Positions 17,742 to 26,883 of a stretch of DNA of 64,000 nt are shown here, in pieces (the stretch's first letter is position 1; each line of letters starts with the position of its first letter). The notes under the pieces were generated by a model. The model saw nothing but the letters and a program-made list of their open reading frames with translations, did no database searches and was not told the origin of the DNA. The stretch is from Streptomyces sp. NBC_01304 (GTDB lineage Bacteria; Actinomycetota; Actinomycetes; Streptomycetales; Streptomycetaceae), in assembly GCF_035975855.1 (NCBI RefSeq), contig NZ_CP109055.1, forward strand, positions 1,364,001-1,428,000, written 5' to 3'. Both the position numbers and the translations under genes were made by a program.

Positions 17742-18701
17742 ATGCGCACCCGCCCCCACACCCTCGCCATCGGCGCGGCCGCCTCGCTCGTGGCCGCGCT
17801 CGCCGTCGCTCTCCCGCAGTCCGCACAGGCCGCCGACACCTCCCCGGTCGGCTTCGGCGCCGGCACCACCGGCGGCGGCAACGCCACCCCCGTGACCGTG
17901 ACCACCCTCGCCGCCTTCAAGACCGCCGTCACCGGCAGCAGCGCCAAGGTCGTCAAGGTCAACGGTCTCCTTTCGCTGTCCGGGCAGGTGGACATCGGCT
18001 CCAACACCACGGTCCTGGGGGTCGGTTCGGCCTCCGGATTCACCGGCGGCGGCCTGCGCATCAAGGAGGCCACCAACGTCGTCGTGCGGAATCTGAACAT
18101 CAGCAAGCCACTCGCGCCCGCCGACGGCATCACCGTGCAGGAGTCCACCAAGGTGTGGATCGACCACAACTCGTTCTCCGCCGACCGCAGCCACGACAAG
18201 GACTACTACGACGGTCTGCTCGACGTCACGCACGCCTCGGACAACGTCACGGTGTCCTGGAACACCTTCAAGGACCACTTCAAGGGCTCCCTGGTCGGCC
18301 ACAGCGACAACAACGCGGGCGAGGACACCGGGCACCTGAAGGTGACGTACCACCACAACCACTTCAGCAACGTCTACTCGCGCATCCCCAGCCTCCGCTT
18401 CGGCACCGGGCACTTCTACGACAACTACGTCCAGGGCGCCGACACGGCCGTGCACTCCCGGATGGGCGCACAGATGCTCGTCGAGAACAACGTCTTCGCC
18501 TCCACCAAGGTCGCCGTGACGACGAGCCGCAGCAGCGACGTCGACGGGTACGCGAACTTGCGGGGCAATGAACTCGGGGGTGCGGCGATCGAGATCAGCC
18601 GCCAGGGCTCCTTCACGACGCCGCCGTACGCCTACACCGCCGAGCCTGCCTCTTCCGTGGTGGCTTCGGTGACGTCCGGCGCGGGCGCCGGGAAGCTCTG
18701 A
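17742..18701 (+). CDS. Secreted pectate lyase, PL1
   Basis: A 319-residue secreted enzyme that cleaves polygalacturonate by beta-elimination. A signal peptide ending PQSAQA (about residue 30) precedes one parallel beta-helix domain. PL1 hallmarks are the VWIDHNSF motif with Asp141, a Ca2+-site region (DKDYYDGLLDVTHAS) and catalytic Arg214 in SRIPSLRFG. No binding module is attached. Its promoter carries a LacI-type operator. It is followed by a PL1-pectinesterase fusion on the same strand after a hairpin repeat, which may limit read-through. Confidence 0.94.
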   Translation: MRTRPHTLAIGAAASLVAALAVALPQSAQAADTSPVGFGAGTTGGGNATPVTVTTLAAFKTAVTGSSAKVVKVNGLLSLSGQVDIGSNTTVLGVGSASGFTGGGLRIKEATNVVVRNLNISKPLAPADGITVQESTKVWIDHNSFSADRSHDKDYYDGLLDVTHASDNVTVSWNTFKDHFKGSLVGHSDNNAGEDTGHLKVTYHHNHFSNVYSRIPSLRFGTGHFYDNYVQGADTAVHSRMGAQMLVENNVFASTKVAVTTSRSSDVDGYANLRGNELGGAAIEISRQGSFTTPPYAYTAEPASSVVASVTSGAGAGKL

Positions 18702-18743
18702 CGCTCCGCGGGGAGGTGGGTTCTTCATCCGCGGGCCGGCGGG

Positions 18744-18782
18744 GGCTGGTCGCGCAGTTCCCCGCGCCCCTGCGGGGCGCGG
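18744..18782. repeat. Dispersed-type hairpin repeat, likely attenuator/terminator
   Basis: The block around GGCTGGTCGCGCAGTTCCCC resembles a short element that recurs between genes in many Streptomyces genomes. It ends in a stable hairpin, CCGCGCCCC / GGGGCGCGG (18762-18770 and 18774-18782, three-base loop). It lies in the 147-base gap between the pectate lyase and the lyase-esterase fusion and may end or reduce transcription. Recognition as a dispersed repeat is from memory and needs a genome search. Confidence 0.6.
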
Positions 18783-18848
18783 CAACCTCCCTGGGCTGTG
18801 CGGCCACTTCCCTACGCCCCCCCACCCGCAGCGAGACGGAAGTCAGGC

Positions 18849-20930
18849 ATGACGGAACAACACGACAGCAATCGCCCCCACCAGCCCGGCACGCATCGCA
18901 GGCGCAGAGTCGGCGTCCTCGTGGGTGCGCCCACCGCGCTGGCCCTCGCCGTGGGGCTCGCCTACGGCGGATCCTTCGGCCTGTTCGGCGCGGACGCCCC
19001 GGACCGGGCCTCGGCCGCCGAGGCGCCGAAGTGGGCCGCCGATACCGCGGACGGCTTCGCCTCGGTCAACGCCCTTGGCCAGAAGGGCACTTACGGGGGC
19101 AGGGACGGCAAGACCGTCACGGTCAAGACGCTCGCCGACCTGGAGAAGTACGCGACCGCCAGTGAGCCGTACGTCATCGTCGTCGCCGGGACGATCGCCA
19201 TGGACCCCAAGGGGAAGGAGATCAAGGTCGCCTCGGACAAGACGATCGTGGGCTCCGGCACCGCAGGGCATATCGTCGGCGGCGGCTTCTTCCTCGGCCA
19301 GGGCGTGCACAACGTGATCATCAGGAATCTGACGATCCGGGACGCGTACATGGGCACCTGGAACGACAAGGAACACGACTTCGACGCCATCCAGATGGAC
19401 GGCGCGCACCACGTCTGGATCGATCACAACGACCTGCGGAACATGGCCGACGGCCTCATCGACAGCCGCAAGGACACCACCTATCTGACGGTGTCCTGGA
19501 ACAAGCTGAGTCACGACAACAAGGCCTTCGGCATCGGCTGGACCGAGAACACCACCGCCGACCTCACGATCCACCACAACTGGATCCGCGAGACCGAGCA
19601 GCGCAACCCGTCCACCGACAACGTGGCCCACGCGCACCTCTACAACAACTACCTGCAGGACGACGCGGGCACGGACATCACGTCCTCGTACGGCAACTAC
19701 GCGCGCGGCAACACCAGGATGGTCCTGGAGAACAGCTACTTCCAGGGGGTGAACAACCCCGTCACCAAGGACGCCACCGCGGCCCTGGTGCAGCGCGGCA
19801 ACGTCTTCTCCGGCACCAGCGGCCGCAACGAGAGCGGCGGCACGGCGTTCGACCCGAAGACGTACTACAGCTACACGCTCGACAAGGCGGCAGACGTTCC
19901 GGCGCTGCTCAAGTCCGGTGCCGGGCCGCGCACTTCACTCGGCACGACGACGACAGCGAGCGCTGAAGCCGCCACCACCCTCACGGTGGCCAAGGACGGC
20001 TCCGGCCAGTACGCCACCGTGCAGAAGGCCGTCGACGCGGTCCCGGCCGGCAACGCCTCCCGGGTCCTGATCCAGGTCAAGCCGGGAACGTACCGCGAGA
20101 CCGTCAAGGTCCCCGCGAACAAGCCACACGTCACGATCCAGGGCACGGGCGGCAGCCGCAAGGACACGGTCATCGTCGAGGGCCACGCCGCCGGCATGCA
20201 GAAGCCGGACGGCTCCGGCACCTACGGCACGTCCGGCAGCGCGACCGTCGCCGTCGAGGCCGACGACTTCCAGGCCCGCAACCTCACCATCAGCAACGAC
20301 TTCGACGAGAAGGCGAACCAGAGCCTCAGCGGTCACCAGGCCGTGGCCCTGCGCACCGCCGCCGACAAGGTCTTCCTCGACGGCATCATCGTCAGCGGCG
20401 ACCAGGACACCCTGCTCCTTGACAGCGCTGCCAAGGGCGCGGTGGGCCGCGTCTACGTCCGCAAGTCGTACGTCGTCGGCAACACCGACTTCGTCTTCGG
20501 CCGGGCCACCGCCGTCCTCGACCAATCGGTGCTGACCCTGAAGAAGCGCTGGGACGGCACCTCGCAGGGCTATGTCACGGCCCCCTCGACGGTCGCCGGC
20601 GGCAAGGGGTTCCTGATCGCCAACTCCGTCGTCAACGGCGATGTGTCCGCCCGCAGCTTCTACCTCGGCCGCCCCTGGCACGCGGGCGGCGACGCCACGC
20701 TCGACCCGCAGACGATCGTCCGCAACACCGAACTGAGCGTCGCGATAAAGGCCGCACCGTGGACGGACATGGGCGGCTTCTCCTGGAAGGACGACCGCTT
20801 CGCCGAGCACGCCAACACCGGTGCCGGTTCCGGGTCTTCGAGCTCCGACCGACCTCAGCTGACGGCTCAGCAGGCCGCGGGGTACGAGGTCGCCGACTGG
20901 CTCGGGGGATGGACGCCTTCGGCCTCCTGA
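18849..20930 (+). CDS. Secreted PL1 pectate lyase - CE8 pectin methylesterase fusion
   Basis: A 693-residue bifunctional pectinase. The N-terminus has an Arg-rich signal region (RRRRVGVLVGAPTALALAVGL). About residues 55-360 are a PL1 beta-helix (VWIDHNDLRNMADGLIDSRKD, EQRNPSTDNVAH). About 375-675 are a CE8 pectin methylesterase with acid/base Asp520 in GDQDTLLLD, nucleophile Asp547 in NTDFVFGRA and Arg608 in LGRPWH. The esterase would demethylate pectin and hand polygalacturonate to the lyase on the same chain. The ATG at 18849 was preferred to an upstream in-frame GTG lacking a ribosome site. A paralogue with the same domain order lies at 26884-28905. Confidence 0.93.
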   Translation: MTEQHDSNRPHQPGTHRRRRVGVLVGAPTALALAVGLAYGGSFGLFGADAPDRASAAEAPKWAADTADGFASVNALGQKGTYGGRDGKTVTVKTLADLEKYATASEPYVIVVAGTIAMDPKGKEIKVASDKTIVGSGTAGHIVGGGFFLGQGVHNVIIRNLTIRDAYMGTWNDKEHDFDAIQMDGAHHVWIDHNDLRNMADGLIDSRKDTTYLTVSWNKLSHDNKAFGIGWTENTTADLTIHHNWIRETEQRNPSTDNVAHAHLYNNYLQDDAGTDITSSYGNYARGNTRMVLENSYFQGVNNPVTKDATAALVQRGNVFSGTSGRNESGGTAFDPKTYYSYTLDKAADVPALLKSGAGPRTSLGTTTTASAEAATTLTVAKDGSGQYATVQKAVDAVPAGNASRVLIQVKPGTYRETVKVPANKPHVTIQGTGGSRKDTVIVEGHAAGMQKPDGSGTYGTSGSATVAVEADDFQARNLTISNDFDEKANQSLSGHQAVALRTAADKVFLDGIIVSGDQDTLLLDSAAKGAVGRVYVRKSYVVGNTDFVFGRATAVLDQSVLTLKKRWDGTSQGYVTAPSTVAGGKGFLIANSVVNGDVSARSFYLGRPWHAGGDATLDPQTIVRNTELSVAIKAAPWTDMGGFSWKDDRFAEHANTGAGSGSSSSDRPQLTAQQAAGYEVADWLGGWTPSAS

Positions 20931-20952
20931 CCAACCGTCCCCGACCGCAGGA

Positions 20953-20990
20953 ACGGGCTCCGCTCCCTCAGGCGAGGGGGCGAAGCCCGT
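20953..20990. terminator. Bidirectional terminator between convergent genes
   Basis: Outer arms ACGGGCT (20953-20959) and AGCCCGT (20984-20990) with a largely paired inner stem (GCTCCCTC / GAGGGGGC). It sits between the lyase-esterase fusion (plus) and the RTX-repeat gene (minus), so it can end transcripts from both sides. Confidence 0.7.
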
Positions 20991-21024
20991 GAGCAGTACG
21001 GCCCCCTCGTGGGAGGGCCTTGGG

Positions 21025-21768
21025 TCACCGGAGCTCGCAGCCGACCCTGTAGTCGCTCTTGTGCAGGAAGCGATTCACATCAACCACGCAGAGGTCCCGG
21101 TCGTGCCCGCCGCTGACAAAGTCAGTGAATGCCCTATCGCGCGAGTACAACTTGTCGTCCCCCGCCCAGCCGTACAGCTGGTCGCGGGTCCGGTGGTCGC
21201 CGGTGGCGGCATTGAGAATGTCGTTTCCGGCGCCGCCTTTCAGGATGTCCTTTCCGCTGCCCCCGATCAGGGTGTCGTTGCCCCAGTTCGCCGTCCAATT
21301 GTGGCCGTCGCCGCCGTCCAGGGCGTCATTCCCGGAGTCTCCGTAGAGTCGGTCATTCCCGCTGAATCCGCGCAGCTTGTCGTCGCCCGCACCCCCGTGG
21401 AGGGCGTCGTTGCCCGCGTTGCCGGCTATGAGGTCATTTCCATTGCCGCCGTAGATGGTGTCGCGCCCGGCGCCACCGCAGATGACGTCGTTGCCACCTA
21501 AACCGAAGATCCGGTCGTCGCCGCCCAGACCGACAATGACATCCCGGCCCTGCGTGCCCACCAGGAAGTCGGGGCCCGGGGTTCCCACCTTGGTGGCCCT
21601 GAAGCCGTAGCACCGCTGGGCTTCGGGCCCGGCGGTCTCGGCAGCTTGAACAGGGGCGGCGGTGATGAGGAGCACTCCTCCGACGGTCGCGATCAGGATC
21701 CTCGTACGCGATGTCGTGACCAAGGAACCTGTTCGTCGGCCGGTGATCGCCCGCAATAGCTTTCGCAT
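21025..21768 (-). CDS. Secreted RTX-type calcium-binding repeat protein
   Basis: A 247-residue exported protein. A signal peptide (TRILIATVGGVLLITAAPVQA) is followed by a Cys-containing segment (QRCYGFRATKVGTPGPDFLVG) and about eleven nonapeptides of the GGxGxD type (for example GGNGND, GGAGDD, GDSGND, GGSGKD), which fold into a Ca2+-loaded beta-roll. A short tail with two Cys follows. The ATG at 21768 has an AGGAC ribosome site; a GTG 13 codons upstream is less likely. No toxin, lipase or protease domain and no type I secretion genes are present, so export is probably Sec-dependent. Function unknown; surface binding or adhesion is possible. Confidence 0.85.
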   Translation of the reverse strand: MRKLLRAITGRRTGSLVTTSRTRILIATVGGVLLITAAPVQAAETAGPEAQRCYGFRATKVGTPGPDFLVGTQGRDVIVGLGGDDRIFGLGGNDVICGGAGRDTIYGGNGNDLIAGNAGNDALHGGAGDDKLRGFSGNDRLYGDSGNDALDGGDGHNWTANWGNDTLIGGSGKDILKGGAGNDILNAATGDHRTRDQLYGWAGDDKLYSRDRAFTDFVSGGHDRDLCVVDVNRFLHKSDYRVGCELR

Positions 21769-21887
21769 GTCCAGTCCTCTGATGGAGTCGGATGTTCCGA
21801 CACCCACCGTGTTCCTGGGCCGGCGTGACCACCATTCGCCTTTCCTCGTATGTAACCGGCCCCAAATCCAGGCGTACTGTCGAACCG

Positions 21888-22649
21888 TCAGGCTCGCCAG
21901 GAGCAGATCGTCTGCGGTGCCGGAAAGATCCTTGCGACCGCAGCGGTACGGCTGGAGACGTCCAGCTTGTGGAATATGTTCTCGAGATGCTTGCGCACAG
22001 TGCCCGTTGAGACGACCAGTTGTCCTGCGATCGCCGCGTTGCTCAGCCCGTTGGCCACGGCACGCATGACGTCGAGCTCACGGGGCGTCAGCCGCACGGG
22101 TTGTTGGCGCCGAAGGGCGGCGTCCCGGTAGATGGCTATGAGGTGCGGTCGCAGGAGATCCAGGGTGAGCCGTTCTCGGTCGTTGTACGGGCGTGCGCCC
22201 TCGCGCTCGAAGATGAACACCCGCGTACGGCCAGGAGCGGTGGGCAGATTTGCGGTCATGATCGAAGCGCAAGGGCTCAGGAAGTTGCTGTAGAGGCCCG
22301 TGCTCCGCAGCTCCCTGACGGTCATGAAGTCCGCCATCTGAACGACGGGCATGTTCCCGGCGGACCGCTCCCCTTGGAGGCACATCGTGTACTCGTGCCT
22401 CCACTTCCAGTAGGCATCCGGGTCGTGCCCGGATTCGAGGAACGGGTTTCCCTCTTCCTGGTACGTCAACTCCCGCCGTGTCGGGATATCCAGCTCGCAG
22501 AACGCTGCCTGGTCGCACGGAATGAGCCGGCGCAGCCCACTCAGGAGGACACGCGGCGGGACATCGCCGGAGGCATCGTGTCGGGCGTCGTCGATGACAT
22601 CGAGCATCGCGCGGAGGTGCCGATTCGTGATCGAGTGGCCGCTGCTCAT
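21888..22649 (-). CDS. LuxR-family transcriptional regulator
   Basis: A 253-residue regulator. The C-terminal 65 residues form a LuxR/GerE helix-turn-helix (RLTPRELDVMRAVANGLSNA, then STGTVRKHLENIFHKLDVSS). The N-terminal 170 residues do not resemble a receiver or autoinducer domain that I recognise and may be GAF-like. The ATG was chosen for its strong ribosome site (GGAGGGGG 8 bases upstream). It is upstream of, and same-strand as, the RTX-repeat gene (119-base gap) and could regulate it; that is inference from position only. Confidence 0.87.
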   Translation of the reverse strand: MSSGHSITNRHLRAMLDVIDDARHDASGDVPPRVLLSGLRRLIPCDQAAFCELDIPTRRELTYQEEGNPFLESGHDPDAYWKWRHEYTMCLQGERSAGNMPVVQMADFMTVRELRSTGLYSNFLSPCASIMTANLPTAPGRTRVFIFEREGARPYNDRERLTLDLLRPHLIAIYRDAALRRQQPVRLTPRELDVMRAVANGLSNAAIAGQLVVSTGTVRKHLENIFHKLDVSSRTAAVARIFPAPQTICSWRA

Positions 22650-22732
22650 GAGGGCCCCCTCCGGGAGTGGCCGTGTGTTGAGCCTAGGCGCCTTCCCGGA
22701 CCGGCGGCATACGGAAAAGGGCCGTAGCCAGA

Positions 22733-23230
22733 TCAGGGAGACACGGTCGAGGCCGATGTCGGCGGGCTGGTGGCGGACGTCGTCTCCGCACCCGGGTCGC
22801 ACATCAGCGTGACCACGACTGTCATGGTGGGGGAACTCGGAGCCCTGGTCCCGATGAGCGTGGTCGCCGCGATCCAGTTCCCCCTGGTGAGGGTCAGCGA
22901 TCCGCCTGCCTCCAGGCGGGGGCCGCGCTTCCAGCCGTCGGTCGTACGGGCGCGCGCGAAACCGGCCTTCAACGCCGCGTCCACCGTCGCCGACTCGTGC
23001 TCCCCGACCAGGGCCTCCCGGCAGTCTCCCGGGCGGGGATCACGTTTCAGCGTGATGCCTTCGGCGGCCAGCGCCGAGGTCAGCTCCGCCGCCACCGTGT
23101 CCACGGGCACCGGCGGGCCCGAGTAGCGCGGCGGCAGCGGGCCCTTGTCCTCAAGCAGGCAACCGGTCGCCGTCGCGTTCACCGCCATGACGAGTGCCGC
23201 AAGGCCGATGGCCCCGTGTCGCCGCCGCAC
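22733..23230 (-). CDS. Putative lipoprotein of unknown function
   Basis: About 165 residues. The N-terminus (RRRHGAIGLAALVMAVNATATGC) is a lipoprotein signal with a TATGC lipobox, so the mature protein would be lipid-anchored outside the membrane. The rest is a small soluble domain with two further Cys (GDCREAL and LMCDPG) and a Thr/Ser-rich tail. The start is uncertain: a GTG at 23230 has a better-spaced purine-rich ribosome site than the GTG at 23242. Similar small lipoproteins are common in Streptomyces, but I cannot name a function. Confidence 0.65.
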   Translation of the reverse strand: MRRRHGAIGLAALVMAVNATATGCLLEDKGPLPPRYSGPPVPVDTVAAELTSALAAEGITLKRDPRPGDCREALVGEHESATVDAALKAGFARARTTDGWKRGPRLEAGGSLTLTRGNWIAATTLIGTRAPSSPTMTVVVTLMCDPGAETTSATSPPTSASTVSP

Positions 23231-23282
23231 GCTCCCCCACACCCCTTTGCCGATCCCGGCCGGTCAGTCTCGCACCCCGCGC

Positions 23283-24587
23283 TCAGCAGATCTTCCCGGC
23301 CCCCGCCTTCCCGCCGACCAGCCCCGGCACCGCCCGCGGATCGTCGACCCTCGCCCGCAGCGTCGGCGACCAGCCCGCGCCCTCCCGCAGCGCCTCTGCC
23401 GGGAATTCGGCATTGTGGACCGCGATCAGATCGACCGCGCTGCCGTTGACGTAGTTGCGCTCGGCGGTGACCGGCGCGTCCTTCCATTTCTTCAAGATGC
23501 GCCCGGAACTCACCCCCTCCGGCAACGTGAACGCGTTCTTCTCGGCGACCAGTTGAGACTCGAAGCCGATACCGAAGGCGTACGCGTAGTGCTGGTCCCC
23601 CTTCACCACGTAGTGATTGTTGTACGTGTCCACCTGCCCGAAGCGGACGCGCGGGGCGCGCTCCACGATGCCCTCGAAGAGGTTGTGGTGAAGGGTGACC
23701 TTCAGCTTGCCCGCATCCGTCGCGGCCGCGCTGTCGCTGTTGCCGATCATCAGGGTCTTGTCGTGGTCGCGGAAGGCGTTCCAGGACGCGGTGACGTGGT
23801 TGGCGCCGCGCACGATGTCGAGCAGGCCGTCGTGCTGCTGGTAGACCTCGCCGTAGTACGAGGGCAGCGTGCTGTCCGGGTAGCGGCCGTCGGTGAAGGT
23901 GTTGTGGTCAAGCCAGACATGGGTGGAGCCGTACACGACGGCGGCGTCGTACTCCGAGTTCCAGGCGCCGGTCGCGCCGTCCGTCGGGTCCCACTGGGGG
24001 AAGCAGTCGAGCGGGGCCTCGAAGGTGAGATTGCGGACGATGACGTTGTCCACGTCCTTGATCTGCAGGCTGCCACCGGTGATGGCGGCGTCCTTGCCGA
24101 CGCCGATGATCGTGGTGTTGGCCGGGACCTCGGCCTTGATCGCCTCGGACTGCCGGGCGGCAGAGGCCGCGCGCAGATCCTCCTGGGGGCCGCTGACCGG
24201 CCGGTCGCGGCCCCACACCGCCGGGTCGTAGTCGGCGAGGTACTGCCGGAAGTCGTAGCCGTCGGCCTCGAAGGCGGCGCAGCCGGCGGCGGTCGCGTTC
24301 AGGACGCCCTTCACCTTGATGATCTTCGGGGCGTCGCCGCCCGCTTCGAGGGCAGCGGTGAACTCCTGCCAGGTGGTGACGGTGTACACGTGCGCGGCAT
24401 CGGCCTTCGCACCGCCGGTCGTGCCCGAACCCTCCGATGCCCAGCCGTCGTTCGGGCCGAGGATCTGACGGGCCACGTCGTGCGGGGCAGCCTGGGCCGT
24501 GCCGGGTGCGGCGGCGGCGAGGGCGAGCAGGGTGCAGGCGGCCGTCGCCGCCAGAGGTGCCAAGGGTCTCGGCAGAGGTGTGCGCAT
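23283..24587 (-). CDS. Secreted pectate lyase, PL1
   Basis: A 434-residue secreted pectate lyase, longer than the one at 17.7 kb. A signal peptide ending GTAQA (about residue 33) precedes a PL1 beta-helix with STHVWLDHNTFTDG, a Ca2+-site region (YQQHDGLLDIVRGAN) and the catalytic-Arg segment VERAPRVRFG. An insertion with Cys (LDCFPQWDPTDG) lies between the early strands. The ATG at 24587 has an AAGGGG ribosome site. It is the last gene of the pectin array and starts 2 bases from the stop of the CE12 esterase, so the two are co-transcribed. Confidence 0.93.
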   Translation of the reverse strand: MRTPLPRPLAPLAATAACTLLALAAAAPGTAQAAPHDVARQILGPNDGWASEGSGTTGGAKADAAHVYTVTTWQEFTAALEAGGDAPKIIKVKGVLNATAAGCAAFEADGYDFRQYLADYDPAVWGRDRPVSGPQEDLRAASAARQSEAIKAEVPANTTIIGVGKDAAITGGSLQIKDVDNVIVRNLTFEAPLDCFPQWDPTDGATGAWNSEYDAAVVYGSTHVWLDHNTFTDGRYPDSTLPSYYGEVYQQHDGLLDIVRGANHVTASWNAFRDHDKTLMIGNSDSAAATDAGKLKVTLHHNLFEGIVERAPRVRFGQVDTYNNHYVVKGDQHYAYAFGIGFESQLVAEKNAFTLPEGVSSGRILKKWKDAPVTAERNYVNGSAVDLIAVHNAEFPAEALREGAGWSPTLRARVDDPRAVPGLVGGKAGAGKIC

Positions 24588-24589
24588 GA

Positions 24590-25420
24590 TCAGGCCCCTT
24601 CCGGCCAGGTGATCCACGACTCGGGGATGACGTCTTCCAGGCGGCGCAGCTCGCGCGGGGCCAGGACGCGACGCTCAAGGAGGGCGGTGGCGGTCAGGCG
24701 GGCCACCTCGATGGCGCCGGGCGGGTTGAAGTGGGTGTTGTCCTGTTCCGTCGCGGTCCAGTTGAAGTACTTCTTCGTCTCCTCGGGCCCGAGCCGCTGC
24801 CACAGGGCGAGCGACCGGGCCTGGATGTCGAGGAGGGCGACCCCTTCCTCCTCGGCGAGGGCCCGCATGGCTGCCGGGTACTCGCCGTGCGTGGGCAGGG
24901 CGGTGCCCACGGCGTCGAACTTGCGGCGCTCCACGGAGGTCGCGAGCACCGGCCGCGCCCCGCGCTCGCGTGCCCCGGTGACGTACTCGCGCAGACAGTC
25001 CTGGTACGTCGACCAGGGCTCGGTGTAGCGCGTGGGGTCGGCGGACTTCGCGTCGTTGTGCCCGAACTGGATCAAGAGCAGGTCGCCGGGGCGGATCGCC
25101 GCCAGGATCGGGACGAGCCGGCCCTCGTCCAGGAAGCTCTTCGAACTGCGGCCGTTCACCGCGTGGTTGGCCACGCCCAGATCACGGTGCAGGAAGAAGG
25201 GGAGCGCCATGCCCCACCCGGTCTCGGGTGCGGCGTCGGCGTACTTCTGGGCGGCGGTCGAGTCGCCTGCGACGTACAGCATGCGTCGGGGTCCTTTGCG
25301 CGGGTGCGGGCGCGGGCCTGCGGGTGAGGCGTGTGCGGCGGGGGCCGCGGCCACCGCGAGGGGAAGCCCCGCGAGGGCCGCGACCACGTGCCGCCGGGTC
25401 GGCCTGCGCGGCGGTGTCAT
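24590..25420 (-). CDS. Rhamnogalacturonan acetylesterase-like SGNH hydrolase, CE12
   Basis: A 276-residue exported esterase that would remove acetyl groups from rhamnogalacturonan. A twin-Arg-style signal (RRPTRRHVVAALAGLPLAVA, to about residue 32) precedes an SGNH fold. Block I GDSTAAQ has the nucleophilic Ser, followed by GRSSKSF (Gly), GHND (Asn) and a C-terminal DNTHFN with the Asp-His pair. A GTG at 25474, overlapping the stop of the upstream gene (GTGA), would add 18 residues; the ATG was chosen because it begins the signal peptide directly. It lies between the solute-binding protein and the last pectate lyase. Confidence 0.88.
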   Translation of the reverse strand: MTPPRRPTRRHVVAALAGLPLAVAAAPAAHASPAGPRPHPRKGPRRMLYVAGDSTAAQKYADAAPETGWGMALPFFLHRDLGVANHAVNGRSSKSFLDEGRLVPILAAIRPGDLLLIQFGHNDAKSADPTRYTEPWSTYQDCLREYVTGARERGARPVLATSVERRKFDAVGTALPTHGEYPAAMRALAEEEGVALLDIQARSLALWQRLGPEETKKYFNWTATEQDNTHFNPPGAIEVARLTATALLERRVLAPRELRRLEDVIPESWITWPEGA

Positions 25421-25470
25421 TCCCGCCGGCCTGTACGGCGGTTTCACCTCCGCCGATGCGCGCGGCGATG

Positions 25471-26832
25471 TCACTGCTGCCGCTGCTTCCACTCCGCCTG
25501 CGCCTCGTTGAGCTGCTCCGCGAGGGTGTCCAGGAAGTCCTTCGCGGTCATCTTGCCGAGGAGCACCTTCTGGAAGTTCGGCTCGTTGTCGGCCTTCGAG
25601 ATGGTGTTCCAGTCCGGCAGGTAGTACGGCAGCTGCACGATCTTGATGCTGCCGTCGTTGACCGCCTCGGAGGCCAGCTTGGTCGCCTCCGCCTGCTGCA
25701 CCCAACTGTCCTTCGCTGCCTCGGTGTTGGCGGGGATGGCACCGGCCGACTCGTTCCACTTGCTGTTGGACTCGTGGGCGACGGCGAACTCGATGAACTT
25801 CCAGGCCGCCTTCTTGTTCTTGCCCGTCTTGAACATCGCGAGCCCGTCGACCGGGTTGGACAGCTGGACTCGGGTGCCGTCCGCCGTCGTCGGGTTCGGG
25901 ATGCCGCGGAACTTGTCCTTGCCCAGGGACTTCAGATGGTCCTGATAGGAGCCCAGGTTGTGGCTGAGCATGCCGATCTCGCCGCTGTCCCACTGGGCGA
26001 CCATCTTCTTGAAGTCGTTGTTGACGTCGGCGGACGGCGTGCTCTTCTTGAACAGGCCGACGTACTTCTCCAGCGCCGCGACGTTCTTCGGGTCGTTGAC
26101 GGTGGTCTTGTCGCCGTCCCAGAACTCGGTGATCCCGGACTGCCCGTACGTCGCGTCCAGGGCCTGCGCGATCGAGCCCTCGCCGCCGCGGATGGTGTAG
26201 CCGAACTTGTTCTTGCCCTGGTCCGTCAGCTTCTCGGCGGCCTTGTAGAACTTCGGCCAGTCGGTCGGCGCGTCCAGGCCGGCCGCCTCGAACAGGTCGG
26301 TGCGGTACCAGAGCGTGCCGTTGTTGGCGGAGGTCGGGATCGTGTAGAGCTTGTCGCCGCCGCCGGCCGCACGGACGCTCTCCACCATCCCGTTGCTCAG
26401 CTTCCCCTTGAGCGAGCTGCCCGCGAGCCTGGCGTCGAGCGGCTCCACCGCGTCCTGGGCCGCTATCCCGGCCAGCATCGCGGTACCGAGTCCGCCGACG
26501 TCGGGCAGGCCGCCGCCCTGGATGGAGGTGTCGTACTTGGACTGGACGCCCTCCGCCGGGACGCTGACGTACTTGACCTTGATGTCCGGGTTCGCCTTCT
26601 CGAAGTCGGCGATGATCTCCTTCCAGACGTCGGTACGGACCCCGCCGTTGTTGTCCCAGAAGGTGATCTCGCCCTTCCCCGACCCCTCCCCGCCCTTGCT
26701 GCCCGCAGGACCGCTGCCGTCGTCGCCGCAGGCGGTGGCGGTCAGGGCGAGGGTGGTGGTGAGGGCCAGGGCGACGAGGGGCAGGCGCGTTCTGCGGTTG
26801 CCGTTGCGGTCGCGGTTGCGGATGGGGAACAT
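25471..26832 (-). CDS. Sugar ABC transporter solute-binding lipoprotein
   Basis: A 453-residue family 1 extracellular solute-binding protein. The signal ends in a TATAC lipobox (Cys near residue 35), followed by a Gly/Ser linker and a binding fold (EITFWDNNGG, YTIPTSANNGTLWYRTDLFEAAGL, GLAMFKTGKNKKAAWKFIEFA). It probably captures oligogalacturonides or rhamnogalacturonan fragments. The two permeases at 32.5-34.4 kb lack their own binding protein and are transcribed in the same direction, so this is the likely partner even though about 5.7 kb of genes lie between. No ATPase is present; a shared MsiK-type ATPase is likely. Confidence 0.92.
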   Translation of the reverse strand: MFPIRNRDRNGNRRTRLPLVALALTTTLALTATACGDDGSGPAGSKGGEGSGKGEITFWDNNGGVRTDVWKEIIADFEKANPDIKVKYVSVPAEGVQSKYDTSIQGGGLPDVGGLGTAMLAGIAAQDAVEPLDARLAGSSLKGKLSNGMVESVRAAGGGDKLYTIPTSANNGTLWYRTDLFEAAGLDAPTDWPKFYKAAEKLTDQGKNKFGYTIRGGEGSIAQALDATYGQSGITEFWDGDKTTVNDPKNVAALEKYVGLFKKSTPSADVNNDFKKMVAQWDSGEIGMLSHNLGSYQDHLKSLGKDKFRGIPNPTTADGTRVQLSNPVDGLAMFKTGKNKKAAWKFIEFAVAHESNSKWNESAGAIPANTEAAKDSWVQQAEATKLASEAVNDGSIKIVQLPYYLPDWNTISKADNEPNFQKVLLGKMTAKDFLDTLAEQLNEAQAEWKQRQQ

Positions 26833-26883
26833 GGTCGGCTCATTTCTCTGTGGTGGGTGCCTGGCGTGTACGGAGAGGTCGTT

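Noticed and set aside
21025..21768. RTX toxin
   Set aside because: Only the calcium-binding repeats are present, with no toxic or enzymatic domain and no exporter or acyltransferase.
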